A stretch of 64,000 bases of DNA, taken from NCBI GenBank assembly GCA_036365515.1, contig CM070877.1:91016522-91080521 (forward strand), given 5' to 3'. The notes beneath the pieces are model-generated. The model was not told the DNA's origin. It saw nothing but the letters and a program-made list of their open reading frames with translations, and ran no database searches. Origin of the DNA: Torymus aiolomorphi (Eukaryota; Arthropoda; Insecta; Hymenoptera; Torymidae). Shown in pieces: positions 36,244-47,572 of this stretch; position 1 is the stretch's first letter, and every line of letters starts with the position of its first letter. A program made the translations under genes and the position numbers.

Positions 36244-37275
36244 TTGATCATTCGGAATTCTCATCTCTCAACTCTACACGATGGCGCTCAACTCACTCTG
36301 GCACACACTCAGCAGGAATGTTGGATTATAGGAGGCAGAGCACCGGTCAAGTCACACATATTAAAATGTGTGACTTGTGCAAGGTATCGGACTCAACGGT
36401 CTCAGCAACTTATGGGGCAATTACCCATGGCCAGGGTTACCCCATCACCACCTTTCACTCACACTGGGATCGATTACGCCGGGCCAATCACCACAACCTC
36501 ATGGAAAGGTCGTGGATCCAAACCATACAAATGCTTTACCTCAAGGAGAGAAATACCTTCTAACCTGTACTCAGACAGTGGAACAAATTTGGTCCGAGCA
36601 GACAAGGAACTGAAGATTCTCTTCAATCAAACTCAACGTGAAAACTCAAGTCTGTACAACTCACTAACCAACGAGGGAACCCAATGGATATTGAACCCAC
36701 CTGCTGCACCTCATATGGGAGGCAAGTGGGAAGCAGTATTGAAATTAGTTAAATTTCATCTGCGATGGACCATTGGGGACATTCTGCTCACATTTGAAGC
36801 TTCAGCCACCTTGCTCTCTCACATAGAAGCTTTACTCAATTCAAAGCCACTACAACCACTCAGTGAAGACCCAGAAGATATCAACGCACTCACATCCGGA
36901 TACTTTCTCATCGGCAAGGCATTGAACTCAGTGCCTGAACCAAGCTTACTCAACCTCAATGAATCAAGGCTTTCCAAATGGCAACTCATTCAACGGATCA
37001 CTCAGCAATTTTGGTAGTATTGATCAACTCAATACCTTCAACGGCTTCAATCCATTTCAAAATGGCATCATCCCTCTCACGTGATAAAAGTGGGTTCTAT
37101 GGTACTACTCACTAATAAACGCTCACCACCTAGCAAATGGCCACTCGCAAGAGTCACTCAACTTCATCCTGGAACCGACAATCTCACCAGAGTTGTTACA
37201 CTCAAGACGGCAATGACTCAGCTTACTCGCCCAATTGCAAAACTCTCCATACTACCAGTGCCAATCGGAAATTAA
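36244..37275 (+). pseudogene. BEL/Pao integrase, internally deleted
   Basis: The zinc-binding segment reads LHDGAQLTLAHTQQECW..CVTCARYR. The core shows FTHTGIDYAGPI (first Asp) and NLYSDSGTNLVRA (second Asp), and APHMGGKWEAVLKLVKFHL supplies the Glu. Between GRGSKPYK and FTSRREIPSN about 40 residues of the usual core are missing, an in-frame deletion. After stops near 37017 the C-terminal DUF5641-type domain follows (KVGSMVLLTNKRSPPSKWPL) to a TAA at 37273-37275. The deletion alone would abolish function. Confidence 0.9.
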
Positions 37276-37305
37276 ATCAACCTGGCTGTTGATTGGCGAG
37301 CGGCA

Positions 37306-38144
37306 TGTTTGGGAATTCAGCAAATTTGAATTCCCGCGCGTACTCGCGGAATAACTCTACTCACTGCGTCGCCGCGGAGTGGCAGCACCTCGTGGTGTCT
37401 CGGCGGAACGGCTGAGACGCTACACTGACTAATGAGATATATGCGCGATATCTTGGTCTCTCTCGCTCTCTCACATGCAAATATGAGAGAGGTGTTAATT
37501 TGAGTCGCGAGGTGACAAGCTCAAGACCGAGAAGAAGGAAGTTGTTCAAGGCCTCGCTCTCTCTGCATCTAGCTCGCCACGAGGCAACACCGTTTTCGGC
37601 AACGACTAGAGAAAATTCATTGGACCCACTCAAACTTCTTCACTGGCTCTACTCAACAACATTGGAACACTCATCGGCACTTTTACCATCGCTCAGACAT
37701 CGACTCACGGGCATCAAGGATTAATTCAATCACATATTCTGCCAGCCTCATTGTACGTGAGCCAAGGGGAAAGTGTTTTGAAGAAACTGAAGTAATTCAC
37801 AAACGAACAAACTCATCTTACTGCTAGGCACACACTCATATCTCACCAGGTTAGTTATTTCTAGTGAGAGTGACGCACTCAATCTAGACATTTACCATCA
37901 ACTTTACTTATTAGAAAGAATTCTTCAACATTGAACTTGTATAAACTTTGTGTGAATACTTAACGATAAGATATTAAATAACTATTTACGTTGCACTAAA
38001 CTTTATGTATGAATTATATGTAATTATTATTTTAATACTGAATTTACAATACAGTTTGACATTAAATTTACTTATGTGTGCGACACAACTTATTTCGACA
38101 CCCACAGCATGTACTCATTAATATTATTATGGCTTTCTCAAACA
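37306..38144 (+). repeat. BEL/Pao 3' LTR
   Basis: Starts TGTTTGGGAATTCAGC and ends TTTCTCAAACA, 839 bp like the 5' copy. It is followed by the CTTAC duplication. The preceding 25 bp (GATTGGCGAGCGGCA) is the probable polypurine-equivalent region, though not purine-pure. Confidence 0.95.
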
Positions 38145-38190
38145 CTTACAGTACAACAGTGAGTAGTGGAGAAAAAACTTCAATTATAAT

Positions 38191-38449
38191 TGTTGTAATT
38201 ACTAGAATAGAGGAACGATTAATTAACAATAAGTAACTCGTGTGTCTCTTTTCTTTATTAAGGTAAGATTTGTACATGCTCGCACGACAAACGTGCAAAC
38301 CAGACTGAGCGGCACATACCACACACATTATACTATTGCTGTATACTTCTACCCTTCTTACATTCGTACTCGTGTTATATCCACGTACACACATACAATA
38401 ATATATACATTCATACACAATGAGATAGAATACTTGTACATATTTAACT
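38191..38449 (-). repeat. Copia 3' LTR
   Basis: On the minus strand it follows the purine tract AACAGGAGGAAA and reads from (A)GTTAAATATGTAC to TTACAACA. The first base differs from the 5' copy (T to A). Confidence 0.9.
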
Positions 38450-38459
38450 TTCCTCCTGT

Positions 38460-40240
38460 TCATGTATTCTGGCTCACTCCTATCATTTCTTTTAACATTA
38501 AATATCGGTCATTTGGTAAAATTTTAGTGAAGAGGTCTGCGAGCTGCAATTTACTCTGAATGTACTTTAATACAATTTCTCTATTTTCAACTCTCTCTCT
38601 AATATAATGAAATTGAAGTTCAATGTGCTTAGTGCTACGACTCGCACTTGGGTGCTTTACCAATTGAATAGCTCCTTTATTGTCTACGTTGAGACAGATT
38701 ACTGAATCGCATTGAATTTAAATTTCATTTAACATTTAACATTCTTTTTATCCATACTATTTCCTTGCATGCAGTACTCGCGGCGACGTACTCGGCCTCT
38801 GTTGTACTCGTGGCTACTATTGATTGTCTACGAGAATACCATGATATCGGACCACCTCCTAGCATCGTTATGTAACCAGTTGTCGATCTTCTTTTGTCTA
38901 AATCGCCCGCAAAATCAGAATCGGAATAGGCATTCGGTTCAAAGTTACTACATTCGTTTTGCTTATATTCGATACCGTGATTATATGTACATTTTAAATA
39001 TCGTAACACGCGTTTTAAACATTCACAACGACTTTTGTCATAATTGCATAAAAATCTACTTAAGTAATTTACTATAAATGATAAATCAGGCCTAGATACT
39101 ATAGCGAGACTACATACTACTATATTGTATGGCACTTTCAACTCGCATTCTTTTCTTGGAGCCCGCTAGCTCGTACCTGAATCAGCTGGTGTGCTAATAG
39201 GAACTGCGTCTTCCATATTAAATCGATTAATCACTTTTTGTGCATAAGATCGTTGATGGATGAAAATACTTTTGTTGGGTCTGCCTCCAACAATTTGCAT
39301 TCCTACGAACACATCAGCTGATCCCATCGTAATCTCGGACTCGCTTTTCATGGCATTTAATACCTTATCTATATCGCTCATTTTTTCACCGATCAATAAA
39401 CCGTCGTCAACAAATAACGCTCAATATAATCTTCTACCCTCTGTCGCACTCATAAATCCACACCATTCAGATTCGCCTTTTCTAAAACCATATTTCTTTA
39501 AAAATTTACAAAATTTTATACTTCACTCCCTGGCCACCTGTTTTAGTCCATATAATGATTTATTTAACTTACAAACTTTTTCTTCGGCACCGACATTCAA
39601 ACCACGAGGTACTTGGATATAAATATCTTCTTTCAATTCTCCGTACAGGAACGCGGTCTTCACGTCAAATTGCTTAATTTCCAAGTCGAGGTGGACAGCT
39701 ATGGATAACAACATTCTCAATGAGTCGTACCTGACAACTGGACCGAAAGTTTCTTCGAAATCGACTCCTGGTCTCTGCTTGAAACTACGTGCGTAGAGTC
39801 TTGCTTTAAATTTCTTTTCTTGTCCGTGATTTCCGTCTTTTATTTTGAACACCCACTTTGTGTCGAATAATTCATTTCCTTCGCGTTCGTCGACTATTGT
39901 CCATGTTCCATTCTTCTCATACGATTTGAGCTCCTCTTCAATAGCTTCTATCCATTTGCTTTTGTTATTGCAGGTTAATGCTTCATCGAAGTCCACTGGT
40001 TCAATAACGTCGACGTAATTTACTTCTTTGAATCTTTTTGACCTCTTGATTTTTCTCCTGTCACGTACACTCGCGTTCAATGGTGTTGTAATGCTGGTAC
40101 CTGCTTTTCTTTTTCTTATATTAATGTTACGTAGACTCACGTTCAATAGTGTTGTAATGTTGGGATCTACTTTTCTTTCCCTTATATTAATGGTATCTTG
40201 GGTGATGGGTACATGATCGACGATTTGTTCTTCTTGTGCT
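38460..40240 (-). pseudogene. Copia reverse transcriptase and RNase H
   Basis: RT spans 40146-39523 with KWIEAIEEELKSYEKNGTW, VDFEETFGPVVRYDSLRMLL, IKQFDVKTAFLYGELKEDIY and LNKSLYGLKQ. A frameshift follows at about 39530. The catalytic box reads FVDDGLLIGEK near 39400. The connection has FVGMQIVGGR and RPDLSFIVNYLSRF. RNase H has YSDSDFAGDLDKRRSTTGY and STTEAEYVAAS. The tail (38663-38460) contains LADLFTKILPNDRY. Frameshifts near 39150 and 38700 add to decay. Normally this makes the element's cDNA in cytoplasmic particles. Confidence 0.9.
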
Positions 40241-40254
40241 ATGTATTAGGTATA

Positions 40255-41511
40255 CAAATAAGTTTCCACCGTTTTCAAGAGATGGCTTCACCGACAAGAT
40301 TACTTTGAAATCGTCAGACGTAAAATGTCACATAGAAAGTTTGGACACCTGGCAACAACATAACCTTAAATTGACTTTGTATTGGCAGTATACATTTTTT
40401 TTGTTCGAAAATGTCGAGTTTTGTACCGAATAAGCGTCATTTGCGGGAAGTTTTGACTTATTTATTTCATTTAAAGAAATCTGCTGCTGAGGTGCATCGG
40501 TCGCTTGTAGAAGTTTACGGCGATACTGCTTTAAATGAGAGAAGTTGTCGTGAGTGGTTTCAAAAGTTTAAAAACGGCGAGTTTGACGTGGAAGATAAAG
40601 AACACGGAGGAAGGCCAGTCAAGTTTGAAGACGCTGAGTTAGAGGCATTATTGAACCAAGACTCATGCCAAACTGAAGAGCAGCTCGCAGAAAGCTTGGG
40701 AGTGACTCAACAAGTGATTTCACACCGTCTCAAGACCATTGGTATGGTACAAAAGCAAGGAAATTGAGTTCCGCATGAACTGAAACCCAGAGACATCGAC
40801 GCCGTATTTTGGCGTGCGAACAACTTCTCTAAAGACAAAGTCGAAAGGATTTTTTGCATCGAATAGTGACAGAGGATCAAAAGTGGATCTACTAGAACAA
40901 CACAAAGAGTAGGAAATCATGGGGTAAGCCCGGCCATGTACCAACTTCAACGGCCAAACCGAATATTTATGACAAAAAGTTAATGTTGTGCATTTGTTGG
41001 GATCAGCTCGGAGTAATCTATTACGAGCTACTCCAGCCTAACGAAACTATCACTGGAGAATGTTATCAACAGCAACTGTTGCAATTGAGTAGAGAATTGA
41101 AGATTAAACGCCCCCAATATGCCAAAAGACATGACAAAGTGATTTTTCAGCACAACGCTCGGCCACATGTTGCAAAAGTCGTGAAGGATACTTTGGAAGC
41201 TTTACAATGGGATGTCTTACCCCACCCGCCGTATTAACCAGACATTGCTCCTTCGGACTACCACTTGTTCTGGTCGAAGGCTCACGCCCTGGTCAAGCAG
41301 CACTTCACTTCTTACGAAGAAGCCAAAAATTGGGTCGATTCATGGGTAGCCTCAAAAGATGAAGAGTTTTTTCAACGTGGCATCCGAATGCTGCGAGAAA
41401 GATGGCAAAAAGTGATAGCCAATGACGGACAATATTTTGAATAAAATGTAACGTATATTTTTTTTACAATAAATTGATAATTTTTATAAAGAAACGGCGG
41501 AAACTTATTTG
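40255..41511 (+). mobile_element. Mariner transposon (DD34D) inside copia
   Basis: Inverted ends CAAATAAGTTTCC(A/G)CCGTTTC are flanked by TA (40253-40254 and 41512-41513). Length 1257 bp is typical of mariner. Copia coding sequence on both sides joins correctly once it is removed. It is the youngest layer of this nest. Confidence 0.95.
40411..41444 (+). pseudogene. Mariner transposase (DD34D), inactivated
   Basis: The start MSSFVPNKRHLREVLTYLF opens a two-HTH DNA-binding domain (residues about 1-115, with SLGVTQQVISHRLKTIGM). After a TGA at 40765 the same protein continues over frameshifts: IVTEDQKWIY (first catalytic region), KPGHVPTSTAKPNIYDKK, then MLCICWDQLGVIYYELLQP. The second catalytic Asp is lost: VIFQHNARPHVAK lacks the residue expected between His and Asn. 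The last motif is PDIAPSDYHLFWS, preceded by a stop. It ends at the TAA of 41442-41444. Family level (mellifera- or mauritiana-like) is uncertain. Confidence 0.9.
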
Positions 41512-41513
41512 TA

Positions 41514-42647
41514 TTTACAATAATTTGAATCACTTTCAGATTCTGAATCAATTTCCATTGATATACTTTCCTCCTGATTCAAACACTCTTTCTCCGTTTC
41601 TGTTTCTTCGGAACAACTTCTTGAAATCGGTATTCTGATGTCGGTTGAGGTTTGCTCTTCGATGTGATTAAATGCGACATCTCTTGCTGTATATATTATC
41701 CTCTTATCTTGATCATATATTCTGTAGTTGTTTGCTTCTTCTTGGTATCCTACTAGCAGGCCGACTTTGGCTCTGGAGTCAAATTTCTTTTTACTAATAT
41801 CTATATTTACAACGTATGCCTTGGAACCAAACGGGTGCACGTGCTTAACATTTGGTTTTCTCCCATGCCATAATTCATATGGTGTTGCTTCATCGTTATT
41901 TGCCGAGAGGGTTCTATTTATTGCATGTACGGCCGTATTTATCGCCTCTGACCATAAATCTCTGAGTTAATTCTTGGAGTGCAGCATACTCCTAGCTGCT
42001 TCCACAATGGTTCTCATTTCTCGTTCGATTCTTCCCTGCTGCTTAGGACAATATGGGGCGCATGGACTAAATTTCGTGCCATTTGCTTCCAAGAACCTCT
42101 TCAATTCGCCGTTATTAAATTCCAGGCGGTTGTCTGTCCTCAACATTTTAATCTTTTTACCCATGAACGTTGTCATCTCCTTATAGAAATTCTTGATTTT
42201 TTCGCATGCATCACTTTTATGTTTTAAGAATCGAACAAACCTGTAACTCGATTTCATATCCTTAATAAGAAGAAAATATTTAGCACCCCCTAAGGATTGT
42301 GGAAAGGGACCACACAGGTCTGCATACATACATTCTCCAATTTCAAATTGTTTTTCGTCCGAATTCTGCCTGTTGAAAGGGAATCGATGTAGTTTCCCGT
42401 GTTGACATCCTTTGCAAAAGAACTCGTTCAATTTAGTATCTTCCGCACCATCGATAACTTTCTTCTTAATCATGTGCCTCAGTGTACCTTTGTTTACGTG
42501 TCCCAACGTCTCGTGCAGTGCTTGTAGACTATTATCGCAGAGATTTGCTTCCGTCGTGACAACCTTGAAATTCATTACATATATATTGTTACAATATTTC
42601 CTACCTTGAGCTATAACTTCATTTGTGCTTTTGTAATGTATTTCCAC
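41514..42647 (-). pseudogene. Copia integrase
   Basis: The pre-integrase zinc segment reads LHETLGHVNKGTLRHM..FFCKGCQHGK. The core has YADLCGPFPQSLGGAKYFL (first Asp), KIKMLRTDNRLEFNN (second Asp) and PKQQGRIEREMRTIVEAARS (Glu region with altered neighbours). After a frameshift near 41960 the C-terminal part continues with MHPFGSKAYVVNID and LVGYQEEANNYRIYD to the mariner insertion. The protein would insert copia cDNA in the nucleus. It lacks an unbroken frame. Confidence 0.9.
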
Positions 42648-42680
42648 GTTGTCTCCATCGAAGACAACTCGTAAGCCATT

Positions 42681-43060
42681 TCACGTTGACACGTTTGTTG
42701 AAAACATATTCCTATTCATTGTAGGTACGAATAGCACGTTTTCAATGTGTTCTTCAATCCACTTCCCTTTCACACATCTTAACATTCGAATAGTGCCATT
42801 TCCTTCGCCTTGATGCACAGTACCGTCGCCTAATACAACATTCTCCTTCTGTCTTCCGTTGAACATGTTGAGGTTGTGAAACCAATCTCTCCTACAGCTA
42901 ATGTGGCAGCTCGCGCCGCTATCGGTAATCCAGAGATCTCTCAAAGGCTCAGTCGGTATATTATCTTCTCGATAGGTGGCGTTGGCGTGCATGGTCGTTT
43001 GATTTTCGACGGTGACTGTCGTGATGAATGCCGCGGCAAAACTTTGTTGGTTTGGACTTA
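42681..43060 (-). pseudogene. Copia aspartic protease
   Basis: The active site is WITDSGASCHISCRRDWF, followed by LGDGTVHQGEGNGTI and NVLFVPTMNRNMFS, the protease of copia polyproteins, which processes Gag-Pol. The frame starts near 43060 and stops before 42681, where a frameshift leads into the integrase zinc segment. Confidence 0.85.
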
Positions 43061-43117
43061 AATTATTACTAAATTCGAATTTATGAGTCTGACCTGCGTC
43101 CTCTGCGATGTTTCTGT

Positions 43118-43834
43118 TTACGGATTCTGCTTGCTTGTTTCCATTTTATGTGCGGAACCAACAGTACTTAGCGATGTGACCTCTCTTGTGGCAATGATAA
43201 CATAGCCTGAGGTTTTCCGATTTTGTTTACTTGGGATTTTGTTTCGGCTTTCGGTCATTGTTGAAAATGCTCCAATCGCTTCATCACTTGCGGAAAATTT
43301 TCGTTCTTCTTTCAGTAGCTTTCCCTGTAGATTATTTGTTTGTTGCTTTGGTTCGACACTGTCCCATGCGGTGAAGAATACACTATATTTCTGTGGCAGC
43401 CCGCTCAAGATTTTTGCCATGATACCGGAGTCAGTGATTTCTTCTCCAATGTATTTTAATTGTCGTCCGAGATTTTACACCCTGGTCATAAATTATAGCA
43501 CTGATTCATTACCTTCCATCGGCAATCGTAAAAACGCTGCAGCATAACTGATTTATTTGTCTCTGAGCTCTCTTCGTAAATCACGCACAATTTTGTCCAC
43601 ATTGCGTTTGCCGTATCGCATGTCACTACATTTGCGTACTGCTCTCGAGTCATGGAACTGGCCAGAACGATGATTGCACGTGCGTTGTTCTTTTGTCATT
43701 GCTTTATCTCTGTTGAGGTTTTCAGTTCAGTTTCAGTACCAAGCACTATTCCTTCCAAGTCTAGGGAAATGAGAATTTGTTTCATCTGGTTCTTCCACAG
43801 CAAGACGTGTGTTCCGTCAAATTTCGTCGGTCAT
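43118..43834 (-). pseudogene. Copia Gag (UBN2-type)
   Basis: The probable start is the ATG at 43832-43834; after an early frameshift the frame reads FDGTHVLLWKNQMKQILISL, then several stops interrupt (for example KQ*QKNNARAIIVLASSM). NAMWTKLCVIYEESS and ILSGLPQKYSVFFTAWDSV are typical of copia Gag. A single CCHC knuckle is read near 43190 across a frameshift. It would form the capsid; it is inactive. Confidence 0.8.
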
Positions 43835-44129
43835 TTTTCGCGCGACTATTTTAGAGAGTTTATTTGGTTTGGTCGACACACGATCTTGTACACGATTTAT
43901 TTCGTTTCACCGACACACGGCTTCTTTCTTTCAATGCATGGATTTTGGCTATGAACTGACTAACAATTTTCGATGTTCACTTTTCCGACACACGGATTTG
44001 AACACTGACTAACGGTTTTCAATATGGCACCGACTGACGGCCTGTTACTTTTCCTATATAAATTTTGAATCGCTAATTGTCGGTTCTCCTTAATTATTAA
44101 TTGTTAGTTTTTCTTTCCACTTTTCGAGC

Positions 44130-44143
44130 CTGGGCCCATAACC
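44130..44143 (-). promoter_or_regulatory. Copia primer-binding site (initiator Met tRNA fragment)
   Basis: Directly after the 5' LTR the minus strand reads GGTTATGGGCCCAG. This is the classic copia primer site, complementary to an internal part of initiator tRNA-Met. Confidence 0.85.
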
Positions 44144-44400
44144 TGTTGTAATTGGTGGAATAGAGGAACGATTAATTAACAATAAGTAGCTCGTGTGTCT
44201 TTTCTTTATTAAGGTAAGATTTGTACATGCTCGCACGACAAACGTGCAAACCAGACTGAGCGGCACATACCACACACATTATACTATTGCTGTATACTTC
44301 TACCCTTCATACATTCGTACTAGTGTTGTATCCACATACACACATACAATAATATGTACATTCATACACAATGAGATAGAATACTTGAACATATTTAACA
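44144..44400 (-). repeat. Copia 5' LTR
   Basis: On the minus strand it reads from TGTTAAATATGTTC to CAATTACAACA, 257 bp, nearly identical to 38191-38449. Confidence 0.95.
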
Positions 44401-44604
44401 ATAATGAATAATAATGAATGTACAAACAATTTATTTAAAAATCGATTAAAATTAATAAACTAGTAAAGCCATCCACACTTAAATACTCTTTCATATGTAA
44501 AGTGCTTTTGTAAGTATATGTGAATTCATTAATGTGTAATGGAACGATCTATGTGAATTCATCAAGACTAGTCGGGACTCAAATTTCGTAAGATACTTTT
44601 TACT

Positions 44605-44844
44605 TTATTTTGTTATATGAGACTTGGCGTAAAATTTTAGCTGAGTTCTGTCAACGGGGACATCATCGCAAAAACATCGCCTCCTCGCGCTATTGCCATA
44701 GCTATCATGACTGTTCTTGATAGCTGCTAATATCGAGTACACGTGGGCGCACTTAGCGCCGGCCTCGTGTGATTTTGCTATTGCGGGTCGGCATCGAGTA
44801 GCACGAGCACGAGACTCGTTGATCATCGTTTCTCCTTTCTCCAC
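44605..44844 (-). CDS. Small repeated ORF, copy 2 (function unknown)
   Basis: A 79-codon frame containing MINESRARATRCRPAIAKSH and PVDRTQLKFYAKSHITK. It is the inverted-arm counterpart of 22521-22706 with an upstream extension (MEKGET) and a longer C-terminus because the stop differs. The shared internal residues NSHDS..SARRR lie at the same position. No known domain. Confidence 0.3.
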   Translation of the reverse strand: MEKGETMINESRARATRCRPAIAKSHEAGAKCAHVYSILAAIKNSHDSYGNSARRRCFCDDVPVDRTQLKFYAKSHITK

Positions 44845-45479
44845 ATTGGCAGAGGTGTAAAGTTATGAAATGTCAGTGTTCTTTCATACTAGAGTACAAG
44901 TACAAATTATTGTTATATAACTTAGAGGAAACTTAGCAGTAAATTTAAAACAATATAATATTTATTACAGACATGGAGAAAAATATATTATATTTTATAA
45001 GACCGATGGGACACAATCGACGTATGAGATTTTTACTATTTGAAATAGTACTTTTTATGATTGCTGAAAAATAATAAAAATTGCTAATTCAAATAGTAAA
45101 ATTCGCTGCAAAAATAATAAAAATTATTATTTAAAAAGTAAAATTTGCTACGAAAATCATAAAAATTACTGTTTCAAACAGTAAATATCCCACATGTCGA
45201 GTGTGTCCCAGCACTATGAAATAATAAATTTTCTTATAAGTTTACAAATAAATTTTTCTCTGTGTGAATTTTTTCCTAATTCAATGGTATGCGATAATAA
45301 TGAAGTATCACTTGTTATTATCACTTGCAAACCATACATATCAAATCATGAAAAGGATAGTTTGGATAATTTCAACTCAGGCGTCGTTCGTGTCAACACG
45401 CTAGTGCACTTATAGTGTGTGTGGGTGATCTGGGGTACGCCAATAGTATCTAAACCATCTAAATAACGTCTCAAATATA

Positions 45480-46989
45480 CAGGGTGTGTCAAAAGTTCCG
45501 GGACGGCCAGTTATCTCAGCGGGAATGCATTTTCGGAAAAAATATTTCATACAAAAGATGTAGGATTTTTCCCTGGCTATCTGATGGTGACCTTGAATTT
45601 GACCTTGGGCTTGACCTTCAAGGTCATTTGAAGGTCAAGTCGAATTTTTAAATGGGAACCCTCCTTTTTTATTGCGCAAACCGAAAGAGGGAAAAATTCT
45701 CTTTCCAACGATATAAGACACATACGCGGTCAAATGTGATCTAGAGGTCGTTTCAAGGTCAAGTCGGTAAAATGAGGTCAAATTGATCTTGGGCAGTCCA
45801 AAGCATGGAAACTAAGGGCGTTGGGAAAAAACTTTCCATACGAAAGTTTCCGCAAATCGAATGGAGCATCTGATGGTGACCATGAATTTGACCTTGGGCT
45901 TGACTTTCAAGGCCATTTAAAGGTCAAGTCGAATTTTTTGAATGGGAACCCTCTTTTTGTTGCAGAAATGCGGGAAAACTTACCTTTCCAGGGGTGTAAG
46001 ATACATACGGGGTTAAAAGTGAGCCGAAGGTCATTTGAAGGTCAACGTTCTTATACTCCGATCATCTGGACACCCCATCGAATTTTGTGTATCAGGGCGT
46101 TAAAAAACATTTTTTGTGCAAACGTTTCTGGATCAAAACCCAGACCTGGGATCTGACTAATCACCGCTGACCTTGGAACGACCTTGGGTCGACCCAACGG
46201 GGCAAACCGACCCCAGATACGGGTTCAGCGACCCCGAAAATCCATGGGTCCGTGGTTTCAAGCACCTTCTGCAATTCCTTCTGGTTTGACCTTGGAACGA
46301 CCTTGGGTCGACCCAACGGGGCAAACCGACCCCAGATACGGGTTCAGCGACCCCGAAAACCCATGGGTCTGTGGTTTTAAGCACCTTCTGCAATTCCTTC
46401 TAGTTTGACCTTGGAACGACCTTGGGTCGATCCAGCGGGGCAAACCGACCCCAGATACGGGTTCAGCGACCCCGAAAATCCATGGGTCCGTGGCCCGCAT
46501 TTCTGCAACAAAAAGAGGGTTCCCATTCAAAAAATTCGACTTGACATTCAAATGACCTTGAAGGTCAAGCCCAAGGTCAAATTCAAGGTCACCATCAGAT
46601 TCTCCATTCGATTTGCGGAAACTTTCGTATGGAAAGTTTTTTCCCAACGCCCTTAGTTCCCATGCTATGGACTGCCAAAGATCAATTTGACCTCATTTTA
46701 CCGACTTGACCTTGAAATGACCTCTAGATCACATTTGACCCCTTATGTATCTTATATCGGTGGAAAGAGAATTTTTCCCTCTTTCGGTTTCCGCAATAAA
46801 AAAGGGGGCTTCCCATTCAAAAAATTCGACTTGACCTTCAAATGACCTTGAAGGTCAAGTCCAAGGCCAAATTCAAGGTCACCATCAGATAGCCAGGGAA
46901 AAATCCTACATCTTTTGTATGAAACATTTTTTCCGAAAATGCATTCCCGCTGAGATAACTGGCCGTCCCGGAACTTTTGACACACCCTG
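45480..46989. mobile_element. TA-flanked foldback element (1510 bp)
   Basis: Termini CAGGGTGTGTCAAAAGTTCC are inverted, with TA at 45478-45479 and 46990-46991. Arms of about 650 bp are dense in AAGGTCA and TGACCTT, as in the mariner-type element at 3754. Tandem copies of a 118-bp unit fill the centre. It carries no transposase and is probably a non-autonomous Tc1/mariner derivative. Confidence 0.85.
46169..46500. repeat. 118-bp tandem repeat, about 2.8 copies
   Basis: The unit begins GACCTTGGAACGACCTTGGG and includes GGCAAACCGACCCCAGATAC. Copies start near 46169, 46287 and 46406 and are almost identical. Overlapping frames on both strands are artefacts of the repeat. Confidence 0.9.
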
Positions 46990-47572
46990 TATATTTAAAT
47001 ATATTTGAAGCAGAAAAGTTCTTTTTAGTTCTAAATAGTAATATTATGTATATAAATATATCTGTTTAAATATACCTATGATACAGAGATATGATCTGTA
47101 AATTTTGTTATTATTGGCATAAAATGAAATTAACAATGCAATCCATATTAATACATTGATTTAAAGCTAAAAAATATGGCCAAATAGAGAATAAAATATA
47201 GCTCTATTTGTAGCTAAAAGATATAGCTATAATTTCACCTTTCAATCTACCTATATTTTCATTTAATAATAAATTTGTAGGTGTATTTACAAGTGAAAAA
47301 TTAACTAAATTTTTACCTATTAGTAGCTGCAAATTTCCGTGGCACTAAATATATAACTGGATTTCCAGTTATTCATAGGTGGATTTTAGCTAAATTTCCA
47401 GTTGTTAACAGGTGGATTTACAGCTACAAACTTTAGCTAAATTTCCAGTTATTAATAAGTCGTAATCGTTTACTTGGATTTACAGCTAAAAATTTAACTA
47501 AATTTTCAGATAAAAAATATAACTAAATATCCAACGAAATACAGCTGTATTTCAGGTCGACTGTAAGTTATA

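Larger units (their letters stand above)
30015..38144 (+). mobile_element. Complete BEL/Pao LTR retrotransposon (decayed)
   Basis: Two LTRs of 839 bp each, at 30015-30853 and 37306-38144, and a CTTAC duplication at 30010-30014 and 38145-38149. Internal order is gag, protease, RT, RNase H, integrase. Five-bp duplication and this domain set are typical for BEL/Pao. About 15 differences are visible in the first 150 bp of the LTRs, so the insertion is old. A 986-bp foldback interrupts RNase H. Confidence 0.95.
38191..44400 (-). mobile_element. Complete Ty1/copia retrotransposon carrying a mariner
   Basis: LTRs at 44144-44400 (5') and 38191-38449 (3') on the minus strand, with an ATAAT duplication at 38186-38190 and 44401-44405. 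Only about a dozen differences separate the LTRs, so it is younger than the neighbouring BEL. Internal order on the minus strand is gag, protease, integrase, RT, RNase H, the copia order. A mariner (40255-41511) splits it between integrase and RT. Confidence 0.95.
44401..47565. repeat. Foldback unit 1, right outer arm (X'), with an insertion
   Basis: Inverted counterpart of 21214-22952, interrupted by 45480-46989. It stops at GTATTTCAGGTCGA (47565), short of the terminal CCCTGTT, where unit 2 begins. The two arms differ by many single substitutions but remain readily alignable. Confidence 0.75.

Noticed and set aside
46157..46656. Frames with repeated Arg-Pro-Arg-Lys-Ser motifs on both strands
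   Set aside because: Artefacts of the 118-bp tandem repeat in the foldback element.
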